Source: Rhizobium sp. Root482 (GTDB lineage: Bacteria > Pseudomonadota > Alphaproteobacteria > Rhizobiales > Rhizobiaceae). Taken from it: a stretch of DNA of 64,000 nt. The translations under genes and the position numbers were made by a program. Shown piece after piece: positions 27,649 to 37,601 of the stretch; within the stretch, counting starts at the first letter, position 1; each line of letters begins with the position of its first letter. The notes beneath the pieces are model-generated. The model was not told where the DNA came from, did no database searches, and saw only the letters and a list, made by a program, of their open reading frames with translations. The DNA is taken from NCBI RefSeq assembly GCF_001426565.1, contig NZ_LMFA01000024.1:195827-259826 (forward strand), given 5' to 3'.

Positions 27649-29781
27649 ATGTTCGATACTCATACGGTAGAAATTGAATGGGCAGGACGCCCGCTCAAGC
27701 TCGAAACCGGCAAGATCGCCCGTCAGGCTGACGGCGCCGTTCTCGCCACCTACGGCGAAACCATCGTTCTGGCCACCGTCGTTTCGGCCAAGTCGCCGAA
27801 GCCGGGCCAGGATTTCTTCCCGCTCACCGTCAACTATCAGGAAAAGACCTATGCCGCCGGCAAGATCCCGGGCGGCTATTTCAAGCGCGAAGGTCGTCCG
27901 TCGGAAAAGGAAACGCTGGTTTCCCGCCTGATCGACCGTCCGATCCGCCCGCTGTTTCCCGAAGGCTACAAGAACGACACCCAGGTCGTCGTCACCGTTG
28001 TCCAGCACGATCTCGAAAATGATCCGGACGTCCTGTCGATGGTCGCCGCTTCCGCAGCCCTGACGATTTCCGGCGTTCCCTTCATGGGCCCGGTCGGCGG
28101 TGCGCGCGTCGGCTATATCAACGGCCAGTACGTCCTCAACCCGCATCACGATGAAATGCCGGAATCGGTTCTGGATCTGGTCGTCGCCGGTACGCAGGAC
28201 GCCGTCCTGATGGTGGAATCCGAAGCCAAGGAACTCAACGAAGAGATCATGCTCGGCGCCGTGATGTTCGGTCACAAGGGCTTCCAGCCGGTCATCGACG
28301 CGATCATCAAGCTCGCCGAAGTGGCCGCCAAGGAGCCGCGCGACTTCCAGCCGGAAGATCATTCGGAACTCGAAGCCGAAATGCTCGGCATTGCCGAAAC
28401 CGAACTGCGCGCCGCCTACAAGAACACCCAGAAGGCGGAACGCTACGCTGCTGTCGACGCCGTCAAGGCCAAAGTGAAGGCGCATTTCTTCCCCGAAGGC
28501 GCAGAGCCGAAATACACCAATGAAGTCATCGGTGCCGTCTTCAAGCACCTGCAGGCCAAGATCGTTCGCTGGAACATCCTCGACACCAAGAGCCGCATCG
28601 ACGGCCGCGATCTCGACAAGGTTCGTGCGATCGTGTCCGAAGTCGGCATCCTGCCGCGTACCCACGGTTCGGCGCTCTTCACCCGCGGCGAAACCCAGGC
28701 GATCGTCGTTGCCACGCTCGGCACCGGCGAAGACGAGCAGTATGTCGATAGCCTCACCGGCATGTACAAGGAAAAGTTCCTGCTGCACTACAACTTCCCG
28801 CCCTATTCGGTCGGTGAAACCGGTCGCATGGGCTCCCCGGGCCGCCGCGAAATCGGCCATGGCAAGCTCGCCTGGCGCGCCATCCGTCCGATGCTGCCGA
28901 GCGCGGACCAGTTCCCCTATACGCTCCGCGTCGTCTCGGAAATCACCGAGTCCAACGGTTCCTCCTCGATGGCAACCGTCTGCGGCACCTCGCTGGCGCT
29001 GATGGATGCCGGTGTTCCGCTGGCAAAGCCGGTCGCCGGTATCGCCATGGGCCTGATCCTCGAAGGTGAACGCTTCGCCGTTCTCTCCGACATTCTTGGC
29101 GACGAGGATCACCTCGGCGACATGGACTTCAAGGTCGCAGGCACCGCCGACGGCATCACCTCGCTGCAGATGGACATCAAGATCGCCGGCATCACCGAAG
29201 AGATCATGAAGGTTGCGCTGAGCCAGGCGCAGGGCGGCCGCAAATACATCCTCGGCGAAATGGCCAACGCCATCTCCGAAGGCCGTGGCCAGCTCGGCGA
29301 ATTTGCTCCGCGCATCGAAGTGATGAACATCCCGGTCGACAAGATCCGTGAAGTCATCGGTTCGGGCGGCAAGGTCATCCGCGAGATCGTCGAGAAGACC
29401 GGCGCCAAGGTCAACATCGAAGACGATGGCACGATCAAGATCGCCTCGTCCTCGGCCAAGGAGATCGAAGCCGCCCGCAAGTGGATCCACTCGATCGTCG
29501 CGGAACCGGAAGTCGGCCAGATCTACGAAGGCACGGTCGTCAAGACCGCCGATTTCGGCGCCTTCGTCAACTTCTTCGGCCCGCGTGACGGCCTCGTGCA
29601 TATCTCGCAGCTGGCGGCCGATCGCGTCGCCAAGACCTCGGACGTCGTCAAGGAAGGCGACAAGGTCTGGGTCAAGCTGATGGGCTTCGACGAGCGCGGC
29701 AAGGTTCGCCTCTCCATGAAGGTCGTCGATCAGGCGACCGGCAAGGAAATCGCCAAGGGCGAGGGCGAAGCTGCTGAATAA
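27649..29781 (+). CDS. pnp: Polyribonucleotide nucleotidyltransferase (PNPase)
   Basis: This 710-residue phosphorolytic 3'-5' exoribonuclease is part of the RNA degradation machinery. Two RNase PH domains (about residues 10-230 and 315-540) flank a helical linker. A KH domain ([20 protein letters not shown]) and an S1 domain ([20 protein letters not shown]) complete it. The order rpsO-pnp is conserved across bacteria. Length is normal and no catalytic segment appears damaged. Confidence 0.97.
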   Translation: MFDTHTVEIEWAGRPLKLETGKIARQADGAVLATYGETIVLATVVSAKSPKPGQDFFPLTVNYQEKTYAAGKIPGGYFKREGRPSEKETLVSRLIDRPIRPLFPEGYKNDTQVVVTVVQHDLENDPDVLSMVAASAALTISGVPFMGPVGGARVGYINGQYVLNPHHDEMPESVLDLVVAGTQDAVLMVESEAKELNEEIMLGAVMFGHKGFQPVIDAIIKLAEVAAKEPRDFQPEDHSELEAEMLGIAETELRAAYKNTQKAERYAAVDAVKAKVKAHFFPEGAEPKYTNEVIGAVFKHLQAKIVRWNILDTKSRIDGRDLDKVRAIVSEVGILPRTHGSALFTRGETQAIVVATLGTGEDEQYVDSLTGMYKEKFLLHYNFPPYSVGETGRMGSPGRREIGHGKLAWRAIRPMLPSADQFPYTLRVVSEITESNGSSSMATVCGTSLALMDAGVPLAKPVAGIAMGLILEGERFAVLSDILGDEDHLGDMDFKVAGTADGITSLQMDIKIAGITEEIMKVALSQAQGGRKYILGEMANAISEGRGQLGEFAPRIEVMNIPVDKIREVIGSGGKVIREIVEKTGAKVNIEDDGTIKIASSSAKEIEAARKWIHSIVAEPEVGQIYEGTVVKTADFGAFVNFFGPRDGLVHISQLAADRVAKTSDVVKEGDKVWVKLMGFDERGKVRLSMKVVDQATGKEIAKGEGEAAE

Positions 29782-29805
29782 GCGCTCGGCCGTTTGAACG
29801 ACGAT

Positions 29806-29838
29806 GGGCGCGGAGCGGAATGTTCCGCGCCCTTTCTT
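29806..29838 (+). terminator. pnp terminator
   Basis: GGGCGCGGA (29806-29814) and TCCGCGCCC (29824-29832) pair, followed by TTTCTTT. It lies 24 bases after the pnp stop and inside an upstream open extension of the next gene, which argues for a later start of that gene. Confidence 0.85.
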
Positions 29839-29944
29839 TATTGATCCCCCGAGAGCCCGTTCGAACAGGGCTCGCACCGATTTTCTACCGTTTGTCCTGC
29901 CGGAATCGGTTCCGATGTCGCAGACAAATTTGAGGACCACAACG

Positions 29945-30961
29945 ATGAGCCGCGACACGCTGAAGACCCTTTTCCATCCTTTCGAGACCGGCGTGGTACC
30001 CGCCCCGGCCGAAGGCGAGCGTGTCCTGTTTCTCGGGGCCGAGGCGGGCTATCGGCTGCCGGAGGAATTTGCAGGCTCGATCGCCGCGGTTCAGGCCTTG
30101 AAGCCTCTCTACAGGGGCCTGGAGGCGGCGAAGGCGGCGGTGACGCCCGTCGTCGAAGGCGAGGACTATGACGCGGCGCTCATCCTCTGCGGCAAGCACA
30201 AGGGCGAGAACGAGGACCGCATCGCCGAAGCCCTGAAGCGGGTCAAGGTCGGCGGCCTGATCGTCGTCGCCGGCGGCAAGGAGGATGGCATCCAGTCGCT
30301 GCGCAAGCGCGTCAACCAGCTCGGCTGGGGTGGCGACAGCCTGCCCAAATATCACGGCATCGCCTTCTGGTTCGGCCGGCCGGAAGAGGTTGCCGATGTG
30401 ATTGCCAAATTCTCCAAGAAGCCGGTTCGCGTCGAGGGACGTTTCGACGCGGCGCCCGGCATGTTCTCGCACGAGCGCGTCGATGCCGGCTCAGAGCTTC
30501 TGGCCTCGCGCCTGCCGGACGATTTCAAGGGCCATGCCGCCGATTTCGGCGCCGGCTGGGGTTATCTGTCGGTGATGCTCGCCGAGAAATCGCCGGGTCT
30601 GAAGGGAATCGACCTTTTCGAGGCCGATCATCACGCATTGGAAGCCGCCCGTGCCAATCTCAAGGCCAATTGCCCGAATGTGCCGACCCGCTTCTTCTGG
30701 CAGGACCTGACATCGGAAGAAACCCGCGACAAATACGACCTGATCGTCATGAACCCACCTTTCCATGAGACCCAGGCCGCCGACCCGGCGCTCGGCGTCG
30801 CGATGATCAAGGCGGCCGCGCGGGCGCTGAAGATCGGCGGAAAGCTGATGCTGGTCGCCAATCGCGGCATGCCCTACGAGCCGGTCATGGCAGAGACCTT
30901 CAAGGAATGGGGCGAAACCTGCCGCAACGCCCGCTTCAAGGTGCTCTGGGGCAAACGCTGA
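29945..30961 (+). CDS. RsmC/RlmG-like SAM-dependent methyltransferase
   Basis: This 338-residue protein has two methyltransferase-like domains, as in RsmC (16S rRNA m2G1207). The degenerate N-terminal half contains VLFLGAEAGYRLPEE. The C-terminal half has the SAM motif AADFGAGWGYLSVML and the N2-guanine/adenine catalytic motif NPPF in DLIVMNPPFHET. The rRNA site cannot be fixed from sequence. The ATG at 29945 has GAGGA upstream. Confidence 0.82.
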   Translation: MSRDTLKTLFHPFETGVVPAPAEGERVLFLGAEAGYRLPEEFAGSIAAVQALKPLYRGLEAAKAAVTPVVEGEDYDAALILCGKHKGENEDRIAEALKRVKVGGLIVVAGGKEDGIQSLRKRVNQLGWGGDSLPKYHGIAFWFGRPEEVADVIAKFSKKPVRVEGRFDAAPGMFSHERVDAGSELLASRLPDDFKGHAADFGAGWGYLSVMLAEKSPGLKGIDLFEADHHALEAARANLKANCPNVPTRFFWQDLTSEETRDKYDLIVMNPPFHETQAADPALGVAMIKAAARALKIGGKLMLVANRGMPYEPVMAETFKEWGETCRNARFKVLWGKR

Positions 30962-31056
30962 GCCTTTCCGCCGGATTGCTTTATCGGCGAAACGGGTAGA
31001 AGCTACGGCTCGCGCGCTTTCGTGACCACACGCTAAGACGCCGATGGGGTGTGCCA

Positions 31057-31299
31057 ATGGTTTCAGGTTCCGGGCACCGCCCGCCCGTCACGGAGGGCGT
31101 CGCGGAAGTGATCGTCAAGGATATCAATAGCGGCGAGGACCGAGCCGGCCCTTCGGAAGTACCGATGGCCTTCCTGCCGGGCCTGCCCGTCGCGGAGCAG
31201 GCGCCCACCGGCGCGCCGCGCCCGCTTGGGAAACTCCTCCTCGCCTTCGTCACCGGCGGCATTCTGGCAATAGGGTTACTTCTCTGGTGGAGTGCCTGA
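31057..31299 (+). CDS. Small C-terminally membrane-anchored protein
   Basis: This predicted 80-residue protein has a hydrophilic N-terminal part and one C-terminal hydrophobic segment (LLLAFVTGGILAIGLLLWWSA). I do not recognise it. The start could be GTG 31051 or ATG 31057; no strong ribosome binding site is visible. It fills the gap between the methyltransferase gene and the RIME-like palindrome, and codon use looks coding-like, but it needs support. Confidence 0.45.
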   Translation: MVSGSGHRPPVTEGVAEVIVKDINSGEDRAGPSEVPMAFLPGLPVAEQAPTGAPRPLGKLLLAFVTGGILAIGLLLWWSA

Positions 31300-31356
31300 C
31301 AGGCAATGCCAGAAAAATCCTGTAACACGATCTGCATCCGAGTATGCCGCACCTCA

Positions 31357-31499
31357 CCCCCCTCTGTCCCTCCGGGACATCTCCCCCTCAAGGGGGGAGA
31401 TCGGCCGAGAATGTCGTGCCCGTCTTACTAAGAAGCAGATAAGGGAAAAGAATGATCTCCCCCCTTGTGGGGGAGATGTCACGAAGCGACAGAGGGGGG
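31357..31499. repeat. RIME-like intergenic palindromic element
   Basis: Positions 31357-31402 and 31454-31499 are nearly perfect 46-bp inverted arms with about four differences. The arms contain CCCCCTCTGTC, GACATCTCCCCC and AAGGGGGGAGAT, which resemble the rhizobial intergenic mosaic elements (RIME) as I remember them. Each arm also folds on itself around CTCCCCCTCAAGGGGGGAG. It lies between a small gene and the 3' end of htpG. Confidence 0.75.
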
Positions 31500-31522
31500 A
31501 AGCCGCAGGCGCCGGCTCAGTT

Positions 31523-33409
31523 TCAGCCCCGCATCGCCCGCTCGAACAGACGCGACAGGCGCTCAGTGAAGGCGCGGGGGTCCTGGGGCTTGTCGCCATC
31601 GAGAACGCGGGCCTGGTCAAGGAGGAGTTGGACAGCATCCGTGCGGAATTCCTCGCTGCCGTCGGCGGAAAGGGCGGCGATCAGGCCGTGGCTCGGATTG
31701 ATCTCGAGGATCGGTCGGGCGGCCATGTCCAGCCGGCCGGCGCCCTGCAGCAATTTTTCCAGCTGTCGGTCATAGCCCTGTTCCGGCGCCACCAGGCAGA
31801 CGGCGCTTTCGGTCAGCCGCTCGGAGGCCCGAACGTCGGAGACCGCGTCGCCAAGCGTCGTCTTCGCAAAGGCGATGAAATCGCTCACTGCCTGCGGGGT
31901 CTCCGGTGTTGCCGGTGCCTCGCCCTCGGTCTGCGGCACCTGGGCAAGGTCGGCGCTCCCCTGGGTGACGGATTTGAACGGCTTTCCTTCGAAATCGGGT
32001 GCGGCGGTAACCCAGAAACTGTCGACCGAATCCGTCAGCAGCAGCACCTCGATGCCACGGGCGCGAAACCCCTCGAGCTGCGGCGAGGCCTTCAGCTGGT
32101 CGAGATTGTCGCCGGTGAGGTAATAGATCGCCGCCTGCGCGTCCTTCATGTCCTTGACATAGTCGGCAAGCGACCGCTGTGTCTCGCCCGACGTAGTGGT
32201 GCGGAAGCGTGACAGCGCCATCAGTTGGGCGCGGCGCTCGAAATCGTCGTAGATGCCTTCCTTCAGAACGGCGCCGAAGGCGTCCCAGAGCTTGCCGAAT
32301 TTATCCGCATCACTGTCCGCCAGCTTCTCGATGGCTGTCAGCACCCGGTTGGTCAGGCCCTTGCGAATGGCGGCGAGGATCGGGCTTTCCTGGATCATCT
32401 CGCGCGAGACGTTGAGCGGCAGGTCGGACGTATCGACGAGACCGCGCACGAAACGCAGATAGCGCGGCAGAAGCTCGGCATCCTCGGTGATGAAGACGCG
32501 CTTGACATAGAGCTTCATGCGGCCCTTGGCGGAAGGATCGAACATGTCCATCGGCTTGGATTCCGGCACGAAGGCAAGGCCGGTATATTCGTGCCGGCCT
32601 TCGGCGCGGAAATGCACGGTCAAGGCCGGCTCGTCATACTGGCCGGAGACGCCGCGATAGAAATCGGCATATTCCTCCGTCGTGATCTCGCTGCGGGGTT
32701 TCGTCCACAGCGCCGTGCCGTCGCCGATCCGCGTGGGCTCCTCGCCGGGCTTCTCGACCAGGTCGATCGGCACCGGCACATGGCCGGACTGGTCCTTGAC
32801 GATACGCTCGACGCTCCATATCGACGTATAGGACTTGGCATCATCCATCAGGTGGAGCGTGATGCGGGTACCACGCGCCGGCGCCTCTGCCGGGTCCGCT
32901 TCCGCCACCGTGTAACTGCCCTTGCCGTCCGACGACCAGAGAAAGGCCTCGCCGCTGCCGGCGCGGCGCGAGACGACATCGACCTTGTCGGCGACCATGA
33001 AGGCCGAATAGAAGCCGACGCCGAACTGGCCGATGAGCTGGGCGCCTTCGCCGGCCTTTGCCGCCTCGACGCGCTCCATGAAGGCACGGGTGCCGGAGCG
33101 GGCGATGGTGCCGAGCGCCTCGACCATATCGGCGCGGCTCATGCCGATGCCATTGTCTTCAACCACGAGGTTGTTGTTGTCGGCATCGAGCGTCAGGGTG
33201 ATGCGTGGCGCCGGATCGTCAGCGATGAGGTCCGGTGCGGCGATCGCCTCGTAGCGTAGCTTCTCGCAGGCGTCCGCCGCATTGGAAATCAGCTCGCGCA
33301 GGAACACGTCCTTGTCGGAATAGACGGAATGCACCATGAGATGCAGAAGGCGCGCGACATCGGCTTCGAAAACGTGATTTTCGACGGGTTTTTCAGCGGC
33401 ATCAATCAT
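31523..33409 (-). CDS. htpG: Molecular chaperone HtpG (Hsp90)
   Basis: This 628-residue protein is the bacterial Hsp90. The GHKL ATPase motifs are ELISNAADACEKLRY, DNGIGMSRADMVEALG, and QFGVGFYSAFMVAD. The middle domain contains the family's QESPILAAIRKGLTNRVL, and the C-terminal dimerisation region is complete. It acts in folding under heat and other stress. The start at 33409 gives an N-terminus VENHVFEADVARLLHLMVHS. It is a single gene ending next to the RIME-like element. Confidence 0.97.
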   Translation of the reverse strand: MIDAAEKPVENHVFEADVARLLHLMVHSVYSDKDVFLRELISNAADACEKLRYEAIAAPDLIADDPAPRITLTLDADNNNLVVEDNGIGMSRADMVEALGTIARSGTRAFMERVEAAKAGEGAQLIGQFGVGFYSAFMVADKVDVVSRRAGSGEAFLWSSDGKGSYTVAEADPAEAPARGTRITLHLMDDAKSYTSIWSVERIVKDQSGHVPVPIDLVEKPGEEPTRIGDGTALWTKPRSEITTEEYADFYRGVSGQYDEPALTVHFRAEGRHEYTGLAFVPESKPMDMFDPSAKGRMKLYVKRVFITEDAELLPRYLRFVRGLVDTSDLPLNVSREMIQESPILAAIRKGLTNRVLTAIEKLADSDADKFGKLWDAFGAVLKEGIYDDFERRAQLMALSRFRTTTSGETQRSLADYVKDMKDAQAAIYYLTGDNLDQLKASPQLEGFRARGIEVLLLTDSVDSFWVTAAPDFEGKPFKSVTQGSADLAQVPQTEGEAPATPETPQAVSDFIAFAKTTLGDAVSDVRASERLTESAVCLVAPEQGYDRQLEKLLQGAGRLDMAARPILEINPSHGLIAALSADGSEEFRTDAVQLLLDQARVLDGDKPQDPRAFTERLSRLFERAMRG

Positions 33410-33506
33410 GCGGATGTGACCTCGGCTTGGCTTGGATGATTTGGCCCTGAACTGGCAAGTTCAGCGCCAAAATTCAAGAGGCGGCGAGGGATGAGCGGCG
33501 CGGAAT

Positions 33507-34313
33507 TTAATCCGCGTCCGCCTTGTTCAGCGTGTCGAGCGCCGGCATCGAGGTAATGTTGTAGCCGGAATCGACATAGTGGATTTCGCCGGTCACGCCG
33601 CGCGACATGCCCGAAAGCAGGTAGAGAGCAGAGCTGCCGACATCCTCGATCGTCACTGTACGGCGCATGGGCGAGTTCTTCTGCTGCCAGGAGAGCATGG
33701 CGCGCGCATCCGAAATGCCGGCGCCGGCCAGCGTGCGGATCGGTCCGGCCGAAATGGCGTTGACGCGGATGCCGCGCGCACCGTAATCGGCCGCCAGATA
33801 GCGCACCGAGGCTTCGAGCGCGGCCTTGGCGACGCCCATGACATTGTAGTTCGGCATGACCCGCACGGAACCGCCATAGGTCAGCGTCAGCATCGTGCCG
33901 CCATCCGTCATCAGTTCGGCGGCGCGCTTGGCGATCTCGGTGAAGGAGAAGCAGGAAATCAGCATGGTGCGGCTGAAATTGTCACGCGTCGTATCGGCGT
34001 AGAGGCCCTTCAACTCGTTCTTGTCGGAAAAGCCGATGGCATGCACGATGAAGTCGAGCTTGCCCCATTTTTCCTTGAGTGCATCGATGACGGCATCGAC
34101 GGAGGCGATATCCTCGACGTCGCAGGGAAGCAGGATATCCGATTTCAGTTCCGCCGCCAGCGGCTTGACGCGCTTGCCGAGCGCCTCGCCCTGATAGGTG
34201 AAGGCCAGTTCCGCGCCTTCCGCCGCCACCGCCTGGGCAATGCCCCAGGCGATCGAGTGGCTATTGGCGACGCCCATGATGAGGCCGCGTTTTCCGTTCA
34301 TGATGCCGGTCAT
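33507..34313 (-). CDS. fabI: Enoyl-ACP reductase (NADH)
   Basis: This 268-residue short-chain reductase catalyses the last step of each fatty acid elongation cycle. The start GKRGLIMGVANSHSIAWGIA is the FabI nucleotide-binding signature. The catalytic pair is Tyr156 and Lys163 in YNVMGVAK, with the Y-x6-K spacing of FabI. It starts at 34313, four bases after the fabB stop, so fabA-fabB-fabI form one transcript. Confidence 0.96.
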   Translation of the reverse strand: MTGIMNGKRGLIMGVANSHSIAWGIAQAVAAEGAELAFTYQGEALGKRVKPLAAELKSDILLPCDVEDIASVDAVIDALKEKWGKLDFIVHAIGFSDKNELKGLYADTTRDNFSRTMLISCFSFTEIAKRAAELMTDGGTMLTLTYGGSVRVMPNYNVMGVAKAALEASVRYLAADYGARGIRVNAISAGPIRTLAGAGISDARAMLSWQQKNSPMRRTVTIEDVGSSALYLLSGMSRGVTGEIHYVDSGYNITSMPALDTLNKADAD

Positions 34314-34317
34314 TGGC

Positions 34318-35541
34318 TTATCCGTTATAGCGCTGGAAAACGAGCGTTGCGTTGGTTCCGCCGAAACCGAAGGAATTGGACAGCGCGATATCGATCTTGG
34401 CATTGTCGATGCGCTTGCGCACGATCGGCACGCCTTCGAATTCCGGATCGAGTTCGGTGATATGGGCGCTTTCGCCGATGAAGCCGGCCTGCATCATCAG
34501 GAGCGAATAGATCGATTCCTGCACGCCTGCGGCACCCAGCGAATGGCCGGTAAGCGATTTGGTCGACTGGATATGCGGGATCCTGTCGCCGAAGACCTCG
34601 CGGATCGCGCCGATCTCCTTCGAGTCGCCGACCGGCGTCGAGGTGCCGTGGGTGTTGACGTAGTCGACCTCGCCCTTGACCGTCGAAAGGGCCTGGCGCA
34701 TGCAGCGCACGGCGCCTTCGCCGGATGGGGCGACCATGTCGTAGCCGTCCGAGGTGGCACCATAGCCGGTGATTTCGGCATAGATCTTGGCGCCGCGCGC
34801 CTTGGCATGTTCCAGTTCTTCCAGAATCAGCACGCCGGCGCCGCCGGCAATGACGAAGCCGTCGCGGGTAATGTCGTAGGCGCGCGATGCGGTGGCCGGC
34901 GTCGCGTTGTGCTTGGAGGTCATGGCGCCCATGGCGTCGAACAGGTTCGACATGGTCCAGTCGAGATCCTCGTGGCCGCCGGCGAACATCACGTCCTGCT
35001 TGCCCCACTGGATCATTTCCATGGCATTGCCGATGCAATGCGCCGAGGTCGAGCAGGCCGACGAGATCGAATAATTGACGCCGTAGATCTTGAACCAGGT
35101 GGCCAGCGTGGCCGAGGCCGTCGAGGACATGGCCTTCGGCACCGCAAAGGGGCCGATGCGCTTGGGCGAATTATTCTTGATGGTGATGTCGGCCGCTTCG
35201 ATCAGCGTGCGGGTGGAGGGGCCGCCGGAGCCCATGATGATGCCGGTGCGCTCATTGCCGCCGACATCGCTGTCTTCCAGGCCGGAATCGGCGATCGCCT
35301 GCTTCATGGCGACATGGTTCCACATGCCGCCCTGCGAAAGGAAGCGCGCCGCCCGGCGGTCGACGAGATCGGTCGTGTCGATGTTCGGCGCTCCCCAGAC
35401 CTGGCACTTGAAGCCGTGGTCGGCGAAATCCTGGCTGAAGCTGATGCCGGAGCGGGCATCGCGCAAGGACGCCGTCACTTCGTCAGCATTGTTCCCGATG
35501 GAGGATACGACCCCCAGGCCTGTGACAACTACCCGTCTCAT
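34318..35541 (-). CDS. fabB: Beta-ketoacyl-ACP synthase I
   Basis: This 407-residue condensing enzyme elongates unsaturated acyl-ACP in the anaerobic unsaturated fatty acid pathway. The catalytic Cys163 is in [10 protein letters not shown], and the two histidines are in [11 protein letters not shown] and [10 protein letters not shown]. It lies between fabA and fabI. The N-terminus [20 protein letters not shown] is canonical. Confidence 0.96.
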   Translation of the reverse strand: MRRVVVTGLGVVSSIGNNADEVTASLRDARSGISFSQDFADHGFKCQVWGAPNIDTTDLVDRRAARFLSQGGMWNHVAMKQAIADSGLEDSDVGGNERTGIIMGSGGPSTRTLIEAADITIKNNSPKRIGPFAVPKAMSSTASATLATWFKIYGVNYSISSACSTSAHCIGNAMEMIQWGKQDVMFAGGHEDLDWTMSNLFDAMGAMTSKHNATPATASRAYDITRDGFVIAGGAGVLILEELEHAKARGAKIYAEITGYGATSDGYDMVAPSGEGAVRCMRQALSTVKGEVDYVNTHGTSTPVGDSKEIGAIREVFGDRIPHIQSTKSLTGHSLGAAGVQESIYSLLMMQAGFIGESAHITELDPEFEGVPIVRKRIDNAKIDIALSNSFGFGGTNATLVFQRYNG

Positions 35542-35620
35542 ATCTCTGTCCTTTTCTAGAACATCTCGTTGCGAAGGCGGCTGTCGCCGCCCTCAGGCTT
35601 CCGGCAGCTATCGCGCCGCC

Positions 35621-36136
35621 TTAGGCTTCCTTGTCCTTCGACAGGCCGACGCGCAGGTCGGTGGCCTGATAGATCGTCTCTCCATCGGCCTTCAGCCAAC
35701 CGTCGGCCGTGCCGAGCACGAGGCGGCCACGCATGACGCGCTTGAAGTCGATGCCATATTCGAGCAGCTTCGTATCCGGGCGCACCATGCCCTTGAACTT
35801 CACTTCGCCTGTCGACAGCGCCATGCCGCGACCGGGCTCGCCGAGCCAGCCGAGGAAAAAGCCGGTCAACTGCCACATGCCGTCGAGGCCAAGGCAGCCC
35901 GGCATGATCGGATTGCCCTGGAAATGGCAGGGGAAATACCAGTCGTCGGGACGCACGTCATATTCGGCGCGGATATAGCCCTTGTCGAAGGCGCCGCCGG
36001 TTTCGGAAATATCGGTGATGCGATGAACCATCAGCATCGGTGGCAGGGGCAGCTGGGCATTGCCCTGTCCAAACAGTTCGCCACGACCGCAGGTCAGGAT
36101 TTCTTCATAGTTGAAGCTGGATTGTCTGGTCGTCAT
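35621..36136 (-). CDS. fabA: 3-hydroxydecanoyl-ACP dehydratase/isomerase
   Basis: This 171-residue hotdog-fold enzyme dehydrates 3-hydroxydecanoyl-ACP and isomerises the product to cis-3, starting unsaturated fatty acid synthesis. The active-site residues are His71 in [15 protein letters not shown] and Asp85 in LGLDGMWQL. The ATG at 36136 ([14 protein letters not shown]) is chosen over an upstream open frame. It is divergent from irr, an order common in rhizobia. Confidence 0.96.
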   Translation of the reverse strand: MTTRQSSFNYEEILTCGRGELFGQGNAQLPLPPMLMVHRITDISETGGAFDKGYIRAEYDVRPDDWYFPCHFQGNPIMPGCLGLDGMWQLTGFFLGWLGEPGRGMALSTGEVKFKGMVRPDTKLLEYGIDFKRVMRGRLVLGTADGWLKADGETIYQATDLRVGLSKDKEA

Positions 36137-36454
36137 GAACTGTCGTTTCCCCACTGCATCCGTTTTTGGTTGACTTGGTTTAGAGCAAGATAGGCACAAT
36201 TTGAAGCATCGCCAGACGAATCCAGGTCGTTTCGCCGTTTTCCATCCCGCCAAGCCTAAGCCCTATTTCCGCCGTCGCATACAGGAAGGGGCGTGCAACA
36301 GCTAGAGATAATTGGCTTTTGCCCCAAGATTCGGGCTGTTTTTCGCGCCTTGGCCGCCGCTGGCGGCTAACGTCTATTGAAAGCATTGTCGGCAAAAGTT
36401 ATATCGGCGGTCGAATACTGTTCCGCAATAGCCAGAAAGTCCGGATCCGTTTCC
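36137..36454. promoter_or_regulatory. Divergent intergenic region between fabA and irr
   Basis: About 320 bases separate the two divergent starts. The frame of irr stays open upstream to 36377 but has no family similarity there. The stretch must hold both promoters. It has an AT-richer patch near 36390-36425. I see no Irr box or clear palindrome in it. Confidence 0.5.
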
Positions 36455-36874
36455 ATGACGAATGCCATCGAGATCTGTTCGGAAGAACGCCTGCGCCGCT
36501 CCGGCCTGAGGCCGACGCGCCAGCGCATGGCGCTTTCGGACCTGATTTTCGCCAAGGGCGACCGTCACCTGACGGTGGAGGAACTGCACGAGGAAGCGGT
36601 CGCGGCCGGCGTTCCCGTATCGCTGGCAACAGTCTACAACACCCTGCACCAGTTCACCGAAGCCGGCATGATCCGCGTTCTGGCGGTGGAAAGCGCCCGG
36701 ACCTATTTCGACACCAATGTCTCCGACCACCATCATTTTTTCGTGGAAGGCCATAATGAGGTGCTCGATATCCCGGTCAACAATATCTCGATCGGCAACC
36801 TGCCCGAGCCGCCCGACGGCATGGAAATCGCCCATGTCGACGTGGTGATCCGCCTTCGCCGCAAGCGCGGCTGA
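36455..36874 (+). CDS. irr: Iron response regulator Irr (Fur family)
   Basis: This 139-residue Fur-family protein has the Irr signatures LRPTRQRMALSDLIF, VPVSLATVYNTLHQFTEAGMIRVLAVE and the histidine-rich HHHFF segment used for haem binding. It lacks the N-terminal Cys-Pro haem regulatory motif of Bradyrhizobium Irr, as is usual in Rhizobium. Irr represses or activates iron genes under low iron by binding ICE boxes; one such box lies before mbfA in this window. The ATG at 36455 fits the family N-terminus. Confidence 0.93.
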   Translation: MTNAIEICSEERLRRSGLRPTRQRMALSDLIFAKGDRHLTVEELHEEAVAAGVPVSLATVYNTLHQFTEAGMIRVLAVESARTYFDTNVSDHHHFFVEGHNEVLDIPVNNISIGNLPEPPDGMEIAHVDVVIRLRRKRG

Positions 36875-36884
36875 TTTTCCCGCC

Positions 36885-37520
36885 TCACATCACATCGTCC
36901 GGATTCCGGCCCGGCCGCGGATCGCCGGTCGGCAAGGTCCAGCCGTAAATCAACGCGCCGCCGCGCACCGCAAAGGCCGTGGCGACACCGAGGGTCGATG
37001 CGACGACAAGCGGCGCGCCGAGCCAGTCGGCGGCGGTAAAGACGGCGGCGCCGGCAAGGGCGGCAGTCACGTAGATTTCCGGGCGCCGCAGCACCGAGGG
37101 TTCGCCCGCCAGAAGATCGCGCAGGATGCCGCCGAAGGTCGCCGTCAGCATACCGGTGACGAGCGCCACGATTGGCGAGCCGGTCGCCGCCAGCCCCTTG
37201 GCGGCACCCATGACGCTGTAGGAGGACAGGCCGATCGCATCCAGCCAGAGCAGGTACCGGTAGCGTGATTCCATCAGGTGAGCGGAGAAGAAGACGAGGA
37301 AGCTCACGGCGGCGCAGACGACGAGATAGATCGGATTGGTAACCCAGAACACCGGCGTGGCGCCGAGAATGACGTCGCGCAGCGTGCCGCCGCCAATGCC
37401 GGTCACCGATGCGAGGAACAGATAGCCGATGATGTCGAGCTGCTTGCGCGATGCCGAGAGCGCCCCGGTCGCGGCGAAAACCGCCACGCCGGCATAATCG
37501 AGAATTTCCAGGATCGGCAT
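36885..37520 (-). CDS. TRIC-type (UPF0126/YicG-like) cation channel
   Basis: This 211-residue membrane protein has about seven helices in two repeated halves. Each half has the glycine-rich kink followed by RD: GIGGGTLRDVILG and ATFGGILRDLLAG. This is the signature of bacterial trimeric intracellular cation channels. GAGGGGAAAC precedes the ATG at 37520. The stop lies 10 bases from the irr stop on the other strand. Confidence 0.88.
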   Translation of the reverse strand: MPILEILDYAGVAVFAATGALSASRKQLDIIGYLFLASVTGIGGGTLRDVILGATPVFWVTNPIYLVVCAAVSFLVFFSAHLMESRYRYLLWLDAIGLSSYSVMGAAKGLAATGSPIVALVTGMLTATFGGILRDLLAGEPSVLRRPEIYVTAALAGAAVFTAADWLGAPLVVASTLGVATAFAVRGGALIYGWTLPTGDPRPGRNPDDVM

Positions 37521-37601
37521 GTTTCCCCTCCGCAGAGATCGAGAAGGACCATAATGCCGCCCTGCCGTCAACGGCAGGACCGCCTGCCGCCAACGGCGCT
37601 C

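Noticed and set aside
27268..29958. A nearly 900-codon open frame antisense to pnp
   Set aside because: It is a shadow of the G+C-rich pnp gene. It has no family features, crosses the rpsO terminator and the pnp terminator, and has no ribosome binding site.
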